A stretch of 64,000 nt of DNA from Phoronis australis. Lineage: Eukaryota; Phoronida; Phoronidae. A program made the position numbers and the translations under genes. The stretch is from positions 300,472 to 364,471 of the forward strand of contig NMRA01000212.1 in the NCBI GenBank assembly GCA_002633005.1, given 5' to 3'. Positions 22,051-35,500 of the stretch are shown here, piece by piece; the first letter of the stretch is position 1, and each line of letters begins with the position of its first letter. Below the pieces are notes generated by a model. The model did no database searches. It saw only the letters and a list, made by a program, of their open reading frames with translations, and was not told the DNA's origin.

Positions 22051-23491
22051 ATTTTTACGGGAAACCGAGGCCGGTTTCTAAAGTTTCGCGTGTCCGACTT
22101 TACCACTACACACATAGACATCACCGTTTCTTTACATGGCAATTAGCCGTGTTACGTGACTATATAGTAGCACCAAGGAGTGTAGTAGTATTGGTAGCAC
22201 TCTCCAATATGGCTTCAAGTTTTCAGCTGCAGTAGCGCGTGCGGCCCGCGGTCACAGTATTATAATGACTACACCACTCAGCGGCCGACATCATCGCACG
22301 TGAAAATACTTGATGAGCACGCGCAACAATCGCATGTTCAGCAAAGGGCATTGTACCGACATTCATACGTCATGAAAAATAAGACGCATAATTTCCATAA
22401 AACGATATTTTAATTCAGTGAAAATTTTCTCTCGTGTCAGTCTCTCACTTGTAAATCACCGATCTTTAATTTGAATGCGGGTATCGTGTCGTCGGGACCC
22501 TCGGGCGATAATTCCCCAAAATCCACTCGGGCTCTAGATAACGAGGAATAACGACTTCGCCATGTAATAATACAAGTAACCAATAAAAAATATCAGACGA
22601 AAAATTATTATCTACTATTCACAAATTTGAAATACGATTTTAAAACTGGCATGTGGAATTAATAGTATAATTACTTCACTGAATAAATATGTAAATGAAT
22701 AAATATGTAAATGCACCACACCTAATTAGTAAAAATAACGGTCACGGAGGTGCTTCGAGCACTGCTTCCACAGAATACAACAAAAGAACTTGTTGATGTG
22801 CAAGTGATTACACTTGTGTATATGTTTGCGCGTGCATGTGCTCGTGTATGTGTGTGCGTGGATGTTCGTGTCTAACACTGCAGTATGTACGTGGTTATTC
22901 ACATTGGACATAGTAGCCGGAGTAGCAGCCTGGGTCCTTGCTTTGCAAGTAATTATCTAAAAATTTGTTGCCTGCATAGTCCAGCAAGTGAGTGTTTATT
23001 TTACCTAGAACTGAAAATTTTATTATGATGTCAAGTGAATCATCCAGCTGTTACGATGCTTTGTTTTCTGTCTACTATTGTATCTGAGGATGATTCTTTA
23101 ATTCATATCGAAACGTCGTTTTCATGCTGCACTCTAGCGTTTTTTCGTTTCTGAAGGAATATAGTTAAAGTTAAATTTGACGAGCAATTCAAATTAGCTT
23201 TTAGCGCTCAAACGCATCACGTGACTCTTATTCTAAATAACTCTTAGTACCTCGCTAAATAACTTCTGGTGATATTTTAAGAGGATGAGCCGGAGTTGTG
23301 GTCGCCGCATGGTCTTCGCCAGTGATAGGCCACAGCTAGCTAGAGGGCGCCACTGAGAGTAAACAGAAAGTTCACGCACAACAAAACAACAAAACGCAAG
23401 AAGCCAGTGTTCTCGACTCGTGAGCCGAAAAGTGTATTTTACACCGTCGGAAAAGTTACTACGTTCGTTTGTATGATATGTGTATAGTACA

Positions 23492-23557
23492 ATGGAAATT
23501 GCAGAACGAAAGTTTGCAGGAAGCAGCAACTTGGTGTTTTTTGTTAATGGTAAAAAG
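23492..23557 (+). CDS. XDH: XDH exon 1 with start codon
   Basis: Twenty-two codons, beginning MEIAERKF and ending '[10 protein letters not shown]' (human 'KLVFFVNGRK'). The start has A at -3 and G at +4. A four-codon upstream ORF (ATG at 23473, stop TAG) overlaps the presumed leader. Donor GTAAGC. The N-terminus is about eight residues longer than human. Confidence 0.93.
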
Positions 23558-26500
23558 GTAAGCTTCGAAGTTCGATGGACGTGGTTGGTTCAGCATGTCG
23601 CTGAAGTTCAAGTTCACGACGTTTGTTTACACACGGGCTCTAATTCTAAACTGAAGTTTTAACAGAAAGGTACCTGCTCACAACTGATCACAAGCCTCCG
23701 TTTAAATTGTGTGATAATGCTAAGCTGCGAAACATGCCTGTGCACGGTTATCACAGTCTCAATTGGCCCTAGCCTTGGTACAAAGCTGTACACTAAATAC
23801 GACAGTCTTCTTACAGCTAGCTGGCTGGCTAAATTGGCCCCAGTAGAGAGAGATAGTCATCCCTCAGCCACAGGCCCTCCATACACCAGAAGCTTTTCGT
23901 TGAATTATGCCTCACACTGATTAAAGCATCAAAGCTTTGTAGTATCTTTGGCGCAGCGGCATACAGGAACACCTTAGGAGGCCTTTGATGTCTTTAAGCC
24001 ACTTCAAGCAATTTATACTCCCGCAATCAAACTTAATTTTTTTTGAACAGTCCTCCATTCAGTTGCTCAAACAGGCAACTGGCCATTTTTACACTGCTTG
24101 TGCCAGCGGATATGAGGTCATGACGGCGACATTCCGTTGCTCCCAACTTGTTTGATTCTATAGCCCAACAACAAGTTGAGAAGTTTACCCCCGTAGCCAA
24201 TATCTCACATGACTGATTCCATTCTGGCATTTATGGTTGGACGGAGGGCCTGGGCTCTTTTGATTGATAATTGCTCTAATCTCCGATCAGATCGAATCTA
24301 GACTGACTGGGCTGGGCTGATAAAAATGAAAGTTAAGTTATAACATATTTGAGCTTAAACCAATAGCATTTCTGAATTCCTCGCCAAATGCTGATCATGT
24401 TCCGTTTTTGAATCACCAAAAAATGCCCAACTACAACAGAAGTTAAGACAATCTATTCTGTCCAAACGGATTAGGCCTATCAACGTACTGGGTTTGACTG
24501 TGTTCATACACGTTCAGTAATACCGTGCAACCACCATACGTTTCATTTGAAGCCTGGGAGATAATTGGCCTGCTTGTTACCATACGGGACAAAAGACTGA
24601 GCTGGGCTGTTAACAAAAGAGCGAGATGTTATCGCCTGTTGAGCACCCCTCTCGTCTGGAAAAGTTACTGAACGACAGAACGCTGTAATGCTTATCCCAT
24701 GTATGTGAAAATTTGGGTGTTGTATATGTCATGTTATTAAGCGTGAAATGCGGGAGAGTAGAGCCAATCCGTATACAATGGTAGAAGCCGTAGAAGCCAT
24801 ATACTACAGTAGAAGCTGTATTTCACGATTGGTGAGCAGTCACCTGGTGGAGTAAATTCGCTTGTGCAAAGCCAAATTTGACTCAGCTCGCTTATTTGGG
24901 TTATCTAAATCAATAATGGAGGGCATTGTTCCTGAAAAAGCAGTTTTACTGCACTAAAAACAGAAAAAAATTACCGATGAAAACTCCGACGCACGGTGAT
25001 CAGGGTGCTATATTTGGGCCTCGTTGAAGTTTCAATCTGGGTCAAATAGGTCAAGCTAAATAGTGTCACCAGCCGACAAAATCAGCTAAAATCCAATTCA
25101 AATCCAACGAAAACGTTGTGTTATGGATGCATACAGTATATCTACACTGTGAGCTAAGGTCTTTACAGAAAATTGCGACCTAATATCTGTGTTTTTTACT
25201 GAGACAATCGTCTGCTCGCAGCATTCCTCCACTCTCCATCCCTTACGTCTGATTCTGCAAAACTGCGCAGTTTCCACCGTTATTTTTCAATGCTATGATC
25301 CACACCTGGGAAATGTTTCTATTACTATTTACAGTTCAGAAGCTAAGACACGAAAATAGACCAAGAAAACTAAGAAATTTATCAAAGCTAAAATGACGCG
25401 CTGCTGCACAACTGTTCTGGGAATGTTTCAATTTTTATATTCCTGGATGGGTTATTTCAAAGTTTCCGACAAACTTTTGTTATTATCGAATGATTCGGTG
25501 CTTTAACTTGTATATTTTACAAACTGAAAATTCTTATCAATTTATTATGAAATAAAACTTTACTGGTTATTCAAAACTTTCACAGATTGTCTTCAAGTTG
25601 TCGCTTAACCGGCTTGGGTACCGTAATTGGCATACATATGATGTCATGTAACTACAAGATGTAGCACATGGCAACAAGGTATTGCCGCAGTGATGTAACT
25701 AAGTACATATATATGGGATAAATAGGTTATCTCACTAACATAGGAATACTACTGCGACATCCATTTCAGCTGGGAATATCTCAACTCATCCTTCAGTGTC
25801 GATGGGACATTCCCAAATAAAATGAATTCTCGATAAGATATGGCAGTAGTATTTCTATGTATTGGTCATAAGCTATATGTATTGAAAATATTTGCCACTC
25901 ACATTCCGGAATTTGGGCTTGTAAAAAGTGACAACAAAAAAAGGCGAACATCCACTCTGTGCCGTCTGAATAATACGAGTGAAGTCAATTTTCAACTTGT
26001 ATTTTCAGGCATTTACTCGGTTACATTGAGCCCAAACAAGTTCTGTGCTGTATTTGACATGGGCCTAAAGCTAAAGTCCCTTGCTTAGGCAGATGTTCAT
26101 TCCCTTCCCATACCTGTAAACAACTTACAACATACATAGCTAGGGTCATTGCACTGCACTGCTTATCACTGGAGATAAGATGTCTGGTGTTATCCAGACC
26201 AATGACCTGGAGCTTATTAGGAGCTCTGGATTGTTCTCCTGTGTAATATGTACTGTTAATTTTCACCACTTAAACCTACATCCTGGATTTAGACCACTTA
26301 CAGCACTGTTGCAAGATTTGTCTCAACTTGTTGGTTACTCAGATGTGTTCTGTGTTTGCAAACAACTGATAGTTCGTTATTCCTTGAGATTATGCTAGCA
26401 CATAAAATAACCCGCCAAGACAAGCTAACTAACTTGAGCCGACTCGAGCAAAAAGCTTATTTTTTTTCAAAATCAGCCAAGGTGATGTGAAAAATTATAC

Positions 26501-29500
26501 TCAATCCAAGTGAGGGTTCAGAAATGTGCAACTTTAGTGCTCAAGCTTGAAATTTGTGATCAATTATAAACAGCGCTTAAATTTATAAAGAAAATTGTTA
26601 CACAGTACAAATAATTTATGTTTTTAAGTATGAAGTCCAATATGCAATGGCATTGGGCAGCCTCTCTAGGATGGTTTTATTATTTTTTCCCAGCTGAAGA
26701 AAGCCATATATAAAAAGTGTCAGTATTACATGAAGGATGATGGAAATAATGTCTTGTTCACGGATCTTTGCATCAACATGCGTAGCCAGATATTTTGGAC
26801 ATGCCTCTCTCCCCGTGGACATTTACGTCTGCTCTCCAAGACAACTCATTGTTAACAATAACTCAAGTTGAGGTTAAGATGACCCCTGTTATGTCTGTGA
26901 GCTAATGTCCAAAGGGGAGTACAAGTGAGAAGACAGGTTTATTGATACTGTGAATCTATATGTCACCAACTACTAGTAATAATTTACTGGTATTGAACCT
27001 GTTGTGTCACCAATTACTAGTAGTCATTTACAGCAGCTATAGTGAAGCTGGATAATGACAATCTTTGATGAAGAAAACCAGTGTATGCCCTTTTAACATC
27101 GTTGTTTTGATGGGAGTGCTATTAACTGCATGATTCGATGTCACAATCCATTTCTGATCAGAAATGTATTATTCCCAGAAATGAACAACTCATTTTACCA
27201 TGGAAATTGGCATTTTCAGTTTCAATTTGCGCCATGAAATCTGCCGCTCAGCGATAAATTTCTGATTACATTTCTGATTTCATGCATGTGACTACGTTCT
27301 TACTGTTACACAGGGAAAGAATTGATCATTGACGCAAATGATTGTAAATAAGACAAAACTCAATACTAGAAAGGTCACAATTTGATCAGGTTATCTGTTG
27401 AGGGTTATCTGTTGATAAAATATATTTATTTCCAGGTTGTAGAGAGCAGACCTGACCCTGAAACTACACTGCTGGAGTACTTACGAAGACAATGTATCTT
27501 TTTTAGTGTTCATTTATTAAAACTTTTGTTTTGGGGTGTTATTTTTGACTAGCACGTGACCCTGTGAACATTCAATTGCCACCCTTTCGTGGAGAGGTCC
27601 TTTTTGTTGGGGCTTTTCATGAAGAGTTATACCTGTGCCACCTTGTATTGTAAGGATGGTGATTTGTAGCAATCACTCAGAACAATGGTATCACGTTTCA
27701 ACTATTATATACCATTTTTATGTTTTTATATCAAACTGTACAACACTGAACTGTATATAGTTTAAGTAATCAGGCTAAATCCTGTTTCAATATCATGACA
27801 GCTAATTATAACAGCAAAAATGACTGATAATGACGTTTATTTCAGCTAAGTTCTAATTGCTTAGCCACCTTTATAAGTTTCTTGTTTTAATTTGCCTTCA
27901 TTCTCCATCATGAGGAAGCTATTCAGATAAAGGATTCATTCTCTACCCAGTTGTCATTGCGGGAAATTCTGAGTCATTTTGTCTGAATACTTTTCATTTT
28001 TACTATACTTGTTTCCCAGTCGGTGTTTGTCTCATTGTTGAGAGTGCACTGAAAACATTAGTGTGATGAGGTCCTAAATTGGCAGCCAGTTGAAAAGTAT
28101 TGATATTTGTCTACGCTTAGTGCACACTGAGGCAAACTACGATAATAGGGCTGTCCCAGATTACACAGCGACACTCAAATCTTGCAGTATTTACCCACAA
28201 TGCCACAATATCCATCAAGCACATTGTACCATAACGTTTTTTGCGCCATTGGAGTTCCACATGTTCTTTATTGTTGTTGTAAGCTACATTGCTCTGTTGG
28301 TCCTTCTAATACCAACGAATAATTGCTGCTGTGCTGTGGGCTGCAAATCCAATGAGAAGGCTGGATACAGTCAGGCGACCTAAATATCGGACGTTTTGGC
28401 ACATTTTGCATTATATTTAATTGGAAAGGCTACGGATTGTTGTAAATTCTTTACTAAAATAAAGACTTACCCCCTAAGGAATTGTTCTGTTACTACATCT
28501 TGTCACCGAAGGCCACGCTTATATTCTGACTGATCTTTAAAAAACACAACTAACAAAACCTTGGAGAACCCAAATATCGGACACCATGTTTCTGCATACG
28601 CCACACCGTGGAAAACTGACTAACCAAGTAATGGCCGCGGGCACCTGTTTCATGCAACCCGTCAAAGTGCCGGGTTGCATGAACAGTCCCAAATAGGGAC
28701 TCAACTAAGTTCCCTAAATCTTTTGCCCGTTTGTGTCTTTCGGTACTCACAGATGTAATCTTTTTCTATAATTTCATGGTTATTATGAGCTGCTCCTTGA
28801 CTATTAAAATTTTCTAATAATATAATAAAAAATGAGCCCTGAGACTGAGTTCAATGAAAATAAGTTAGGGACTTAGTCCTAATAAGTTACATGAAAAGAT
28901 CCCTTAATTTTTATTTTCAATACTATTGATAATTCACCGTCAAATCCACTCTCCATAATTTGTTTCATTTTTGTATAGGATTCTGACGAAAATTGGGACT
29001 TGAAGAAAAAATAAAACGTTGCATAAACAGAAATGAAAAGATTATTCGCAAATACTGAAACAGCGGTTTGGAGATTTCTCTTGAAATATAGAAAAGAAAT
29101 TTGTTTTGTAAATTTCTAACTTTTGTTAAAAAGGCGTGGTCAAGTGATGCAATCAGTGGCAGACTGGATGAAGAGCAAAACTGAATTCTACTCTGTGTGC
29201 TTTCCAAAATCCTTTACTTTTTACTGAGTTTAATCTACTTTTGTAGTTAATTGTCAAGTTACTGTAACTTGTAACCTTATAAAGAGAGTACCTGTTGGCG
29301 ATTTTGTTTCACAAGGCCTTTTTCCATTGAGTTAAATCTGTTACAAGAGGTGCGGCCTAGCCCCCTGGTCCTTTGAGGGAGTCTTCTGAAATTTGGTAAC
29401 TATATACGAATAGGTCTCCTCTAGTGCTATATGAGACGTGTCATTGCTTTCTTGCTGCGATGAACTGTTCTCGGCGAGTGATTCCAGATTTTCTAATTTG

Positions 29501-32500
29501 ATGACTGCTATCATGCTATTATGTTAGTGACAGATTCATCAACACACTTTTGTTGGTTTATCATTTACTGTTCGTAGGTGTCATGTGTAGAGTGGTGGTG
29601 GTCACTGTTATTCTTTACTTAGCTTATCGCCCTAAACTCTTGAGTGTTTTTACACTATTTTGAAAAGTGCTGCTCCTCATTTGTTTTCTGTATTTGTCTT
29701 ATGGATTTACTACTTTGTTTTGATTGTTTTAACGTGTCCTTAACTTGAATTCCAGTACATTTGACAGGCACTAAACTGGGATGTGGGGAAGGAGGTTGTG
29801 GAGCATGCACTGTCATGGTGTCCAAATATGACAGAGAAAACAAGACAGTGCAGTATCCTTTATCTGGAGCTCACGTACACTGTGTACAGTCCCCAGTTTG
29901 GGACAATGAACATTTAATTGCTCTCGGTCAGACTTTGTGCCAAATTTTAGAAATGAACTTGATATCCCAAATGCTAGAATTACGATTTACTGCAAACGAT
30001 AATTTACCTTGCTGTTTAAAACACTATGGGGAAGCATGGAAATGGCAGCTGCTGTATTCAATGGGTTTATGAACTGTCGAGTCTATTTTCAGTTGGTTCA
30101 AGGTGCTATGTTAAGTCACCCACAGACAATTTTCAGAATCTGTAAAATTCAATTTCGGCTTGAATGTCTGTGTCCCAAATTTTCAAGACGGTTCCGAACT
30201 GGAGAATATTTACTGTATACGAGAGCTAGTGATGTAAACTTGTTACTTGTACAAAAAAAAATTAGCTGCAGCTGTTTTTCCTTAGAATAGAGCATTGGGC
30301 AGGATGGGTGGAATGTGGTTTGGTTATAGGAGACCTGCAAGATTAATAGATTGAGGCATGTGTGACTATGAAAAAGACTGGGCAAGGTCATCGCCCTGAT
30401 ATTGACATTGGAACAGCAGTTCTTTTGTTGTACTTTGTTGTGTCTTGAATCTGGGTCAGCTGCAACAACCTACAAGTGCTGTCTTACCCTAAGAATGTTT
30501 ACATTCTGAGTTAAAGGTCATGTAAGACCATCCCAAAATGTGCAAATGGGGCTTGCTTGTCAGGAAACAGCTGATTGGATTCTTATGAAGCTGTTTTCCA
30601 AAAGCTTGCCAGTAATTGTTTTTCAATATGTTCCACTTTTGCATGAGGAGTTCTAAAAATAGGACTTTTTCAATTTTTATGAAAAATCAAAAGTTGCACA
30701 AAACATTAATAATTTAGAAAACTGTTTCAGAGCTTTTGAGATTTCATGTTGAACACTTATCAAACAATATTTGGTCATGTTATTGATATCTTTGTTTCGG
30801 TATGTATGTTCTAACCTTTTTCTTAATTTTACCAAAAAAACACAATCGCCCATTCAATGGCTGATTAGTTTGAAGTCAAAAACAAATTCTAAAGGCTTTC
30901 TACAGGCTTGTATGTATTTGGCGAAATACACAGACTAGTGAGATAAGGTCCTACACACCTTTAACCCCTTGGGACTCTTTTCACTGGAACAACCCCATGC
31001 CGATGAGCTAAAATATTGATTACAGCTTATTTTTCAAAGTCGGGAATATTTGAAAGTACAGTCATATTATGGACACTTTATTGTATTGAGAAAGTTATTG
31101 AATTTGTTAGAAAGAGTTGTGGAAGATAGGTCAACTCTTAAAATTTTGTGCAGAGCCAGTTTAGTAGTGCGTAATTCATTACAATTTTCTTGAATTGAAT
31201 CATCACTGCAATAGACAGCTTTGACATTAGCAAGTTCTGTCATGTGTCTACAGAATCTCATAACATTTGCCTCTGGGAAATTCTATAATATTTGATGGAC
31301 TTTTGCCGGTGATTGATTGATTGCTTGCTTGTCATCCTTGACAGATTTTAGACATTTTTCTGTGAATGCCTGCCTTGCGCCTGTCTGCTCAATGCATGGC
31401 ATGGCTGTGACCACTGTTGAAGGTATTGGCAGCACCAAGACAAGCCTGCACCCAGTTCAGGTACTTACCTATACTGTTCTACGAAAACAATTACCTTGTG
31501 GAATGCGATCTGAGCTTCGTCCTGTAATTCAAGACACCTACAGGACTCTGCAACTAGAAATCTTTGCTTGTTGAGCATAAACCTTTAATTTTCTCTCATA
31601 ATTGAACTTTCCAGTCTAACTGACCAATTACATTTGTAGTAGCCATTTTGCTAGTCTATGTTTACTCATGAAGAAATTTACTTTCAATAGTGTGATTTTT
31701 ACATGTGGCCTTGCTTGATGTTGCCAATATTCCAAGAAACACAACCACCGGTATGTGAACACCCATAGAAAAATGAATATATTTTCTACATGTCACATTA
31801 GCTGAATCTATTTAAAACACCTATAGGATGCGTTTTTTAACAAAGAAATTGTGAGATTTTGAAATATGAAAGTTGTTTATGTAACAACTAGGCCATTTAT
31901 TCGTATAAGGCTTAAATCTCCATGGTAATATCAGAGTTATTGTCAATGGTAATTCCAGGATTACCATATTGATTCTTTGAGTATAGCCTTTTTGGTGCAT
32001 TGCTGAGGATGGGTCTGCACTGATTTATTAGTGCTGAGATTTTCTAAGATTAGAAGTAAAAGATTGAGGAGTATTGAATTTCCTGAGCATGGCATACCAA
32101 GGAGTTGCTTTTCCATGAACCGCAAACTTGCAACTCTTATAAGATCCAGGGGAATGTTAGAGGTCATTCGGGGTCAGATATCAGCTCTTTTGGTTGGATC
32201 CAGGGCAGTTGAGCAGTTTCAAGGACACCTTTTTACGAAAATAATTCCATTTATCCACTTTGCTGACCAAATATCATGATTCGCTTAAATAGTTCAATAT
32301 AATCAAATTTCTTGCATCCAAAATTGAGACTTTTCAGTGCTTGATTTTACGGCTGCTAGAGAAAAAATTAATGACTGAAGAAAATCATGTAAAATTACTC
32401 TTAGGATGGCAGAAGGTTACCTTCCAATGACCTTTGAGAACAACTTTCAACTCACTCAAATACTAAGCCTCACCGTTATGAATTTCTCAAATGATGGTTT

Positions 32501-35500
32501 AAGGTTGTTTTGTCCTCAAAGGCCTATAGCATTGCTTTTGGTTTATTCAAAGCTACCTTTGAAAACATGAATAGAAGAGACAAAACAACTGTTTTTATGG
32601 GGTCACTTTTATGCACTTAATAATAGGCCTATATGTAATGTGGGTGTATTGGCCGTCATCTTGTCTGGTGTCTACTGCTATATCACTAAACACCCTGGAT
32701 AGAGGTTCATGAAATTTTGCAAGTCCCTGTCGTGGATGGCACAACATGTGTGAATTTTCAGACGGTGTGCCCTCCAGTGGCAATTTGCATCATAATAGTT
32801 TCTCACCAGATTTTCATAAAATTAGGCTAATAGGCATCTGTTAAGGAGAATGCCACCTTCTCGTTTTTGGATGGATTTGAAATATTTTGCGCTACCTAGT
32901 AACTGTTTTTCAAGTGTCTTTTTGGTATATATATGTGTTCCTATACTGAGAAAAGGACAGCTGCCCAACAGTGATTTTGGGATAGCTACAACTACTGTGA
33001 TGTCTGACCGGACCTTAAGTTGCAGTTTTGTTTTGTTTTTGCATCCCAAGCTGTATCTGATTAACTTCTTGCAGGAATTTTGTTAAATTTGTATTTCTAT
33101 GAAAGTGACAAAACTCTTGTATTTATGTTGTGATGCATGCGGTGGGAGTATATCAATGCCTTGTGTAATTGCTCTTTTACATTATGGTACCATGTACCGT
33201 ATTCGCCGTAATAACAGCCCATGCCCCTATAAGCGCCCCCCACGGATTTTCAGACTTTGCTAAAATAAGCGCCCAGTCCATGAACGTGTACGTGCGAAAA
33301 ATGCCTTACCTACAGTTTTAAAATTCTACTGTAACGTCTTCAATTTATCAATAATATCCGACCGTCCCGAAAAAATCATTGTGCGCAGAATTTGTAGACC
33401 ACGAGCCTCGTCGTTAAGTCGGTATTTAGCCGTGACTATACACTTCAAAATTGCGCCATGCACACAAAAGTTCTGCTGATATTGCGAGGACCAATGGTCT
33501 GGCCTTTCAGAACAGAAGTAGTGTACTTGTCTACGGGATTGCTTTGTAGATATTTCCTGCTTTCAACAGGAATCCAAATTTCATTGTAGGCCTACACGTG
33601 AAAACCGCGAATCGAAGACTTACAGCTTGGCCAGTGTTAAAAGCACGTGGCCAGGAAGCTTGCGCTACATATTTACATGAACCTGTCATCAAAGACATTA
33701 GTCGGGAACTATCCATTCATGAATCGGGTAGCATAGCATTGGCAAGAAATGAATATTGGCACTAATTTCCAACAGTTTCTCATAAAAAATGTTTGCATTA
33801 TTTTTAAAATGAATTGTTTTATTAACCATAACTGGTGTTTTTAAGCCAAATATTGGATAAAATAACCACTGACAGTAAATGCTTACATACCCTTACACCA
33901 AAAAATAACTGTCAGATAGTCATGTACGCATCCAGCCACACGGCGACTAATATGGCCTTACCGAGACAGACCGGCAAGTGCTGAATGAAACACGCTCTGG
34001 TTTAGGCCTACTGCTTGTGCAAATTTCTTTAGATACAATGCACATCTAGTTCATTAGATTGCATGGCTCTGGCCAAAAGACGGTCTCTGCTCTGCAGGCA
34101 AATGAACTCTGGTGACACGCACGCGCTCGCTTACTCACAAACGCAGACAACTTCAAAACAAACGTCACGTGACAACATGTGTGTTCGTCCAGACATTTTT
34201 CTCATGTTGCGATCATACCATGTAAATGACACGATATCAGCGCACATTTGTACTTAAACCTGCTGTGATCCCGACTCCACAGGAACTTAAAAATCTTAGG
34301 GACGCCAAACTTGGAAAACTTAAGGAGGATTTCAGGTAATTTGCTTGAGTCGAAACCGTATTTTTATTCATTAAGCATTCAAGTCGCCATATTGACGATT
34401 GCGAGGCAGGCAGTTGGCGAGTTTTCGCCCTGGGATTTCAGCACAATTTTCTGTAAAATGATCGTAATTTAGCAGCAAAGTTTGATAGCAATGCACCACG
34501 GTTTTGTAGAAAGTCTTTCATAGATTACAGATAAGTCGCAGAGCATAGATATAATGAATCTTAGCTTCCGATTTCACCCATTTCGGAGACCGGGTTTCAA
34601 CGGCCTTGGGTTATAATAAGCACCCCCCCTGAAACGAACTTTTCTAAGCGCCCTGGGCGGTAATTACGGCGCAGTAATAATTTCCTTGGATTTGTTTATG
34701 TATTATTGGATCTGTAGGACCACACACTTATACCTGAAATATTATAATGCGCTTGTTCGCTTTGTTAGAGTAAGTGTTTTGGTAATGGACCATGTTCACT
34801 TACTGGTGAGGTGACTGTCCCTTATGCATGCACGTGTCTTAACTGAGTGGGTTAATTGTTTTCTGCGTGTCTTTGGTACATTTTTCTTTTTACTTTTCAT
34901 TTAAGATTCACCTCAGCATTCTAACCTTCTGTAAGCTGAGTCAAAAGGTTCGCTGACATCCTCCATTAGAAAGTTTTTTAGAATGTTGCCCAAGAGTTTG
35001 TTGTAAAGACGCTTGTGCCTAACTCTGTTGCTTTTTATGCACCCTCATATTTATATGTGGACGCATTATACTGTCATCTCTGTCCGTCCGTCCGTCCGGG
35101 CGGCGTGCATCCGGCGTCCGCTGCTCTATCTCCAAAACCCTTTGACATACGTTTATGAAATTTGGCACTTTTGTTCCATTTGTGAATGGGACGGCATGAG
35201 CGAACATTTGGATGGATCCGACTACCGGTGTGTCCGCTAGTGACAATTTTAATTTTTTACGCTTACCTTTGTATCTTCAAAAGTCATGAAATTTGGTATG
35301 TGGGCACCTATTAGTGAGATGACACTATCTTCCCGTTTTCGGATGGATTCGACGTAGTTTGCGCTACCTAGTGGCCATTTTTACTGTTTTCGAGTCTGTT
35401 TTTTGCGTCCACCCCTCTATCAACCAAACCGCTCAAAGGATGATTGTGAAAATTGGCACGTATGTGTTTATTATAAAGAGGAGGGTTGACGATGATTTTC

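Larger units (their letters stand above)
15987..23491. other. Intergenic region between acylphosphatase and XDH
   Basis: About 7.5 kb. No exon with plausible splice sites and protein similarity was found on either strand. The sequence is mostly inverted-repeat elements (16150, 17964, 18078, 21474), a local tandem duplication (20004) and a short palindrome (22029). The last few hundred bases upstream of 23492 should hold the XDH promoter; no TATA box or initiator could be assigned. Confidence 0.6.

Noticed and set aside
23040-23115. A second hammerhead-like motif (CTGAGGA ... GAAACGTCG)
   Set aside because: The core words are present but only about four base pairs of stem II can form and no element coding sequence lies next to it.
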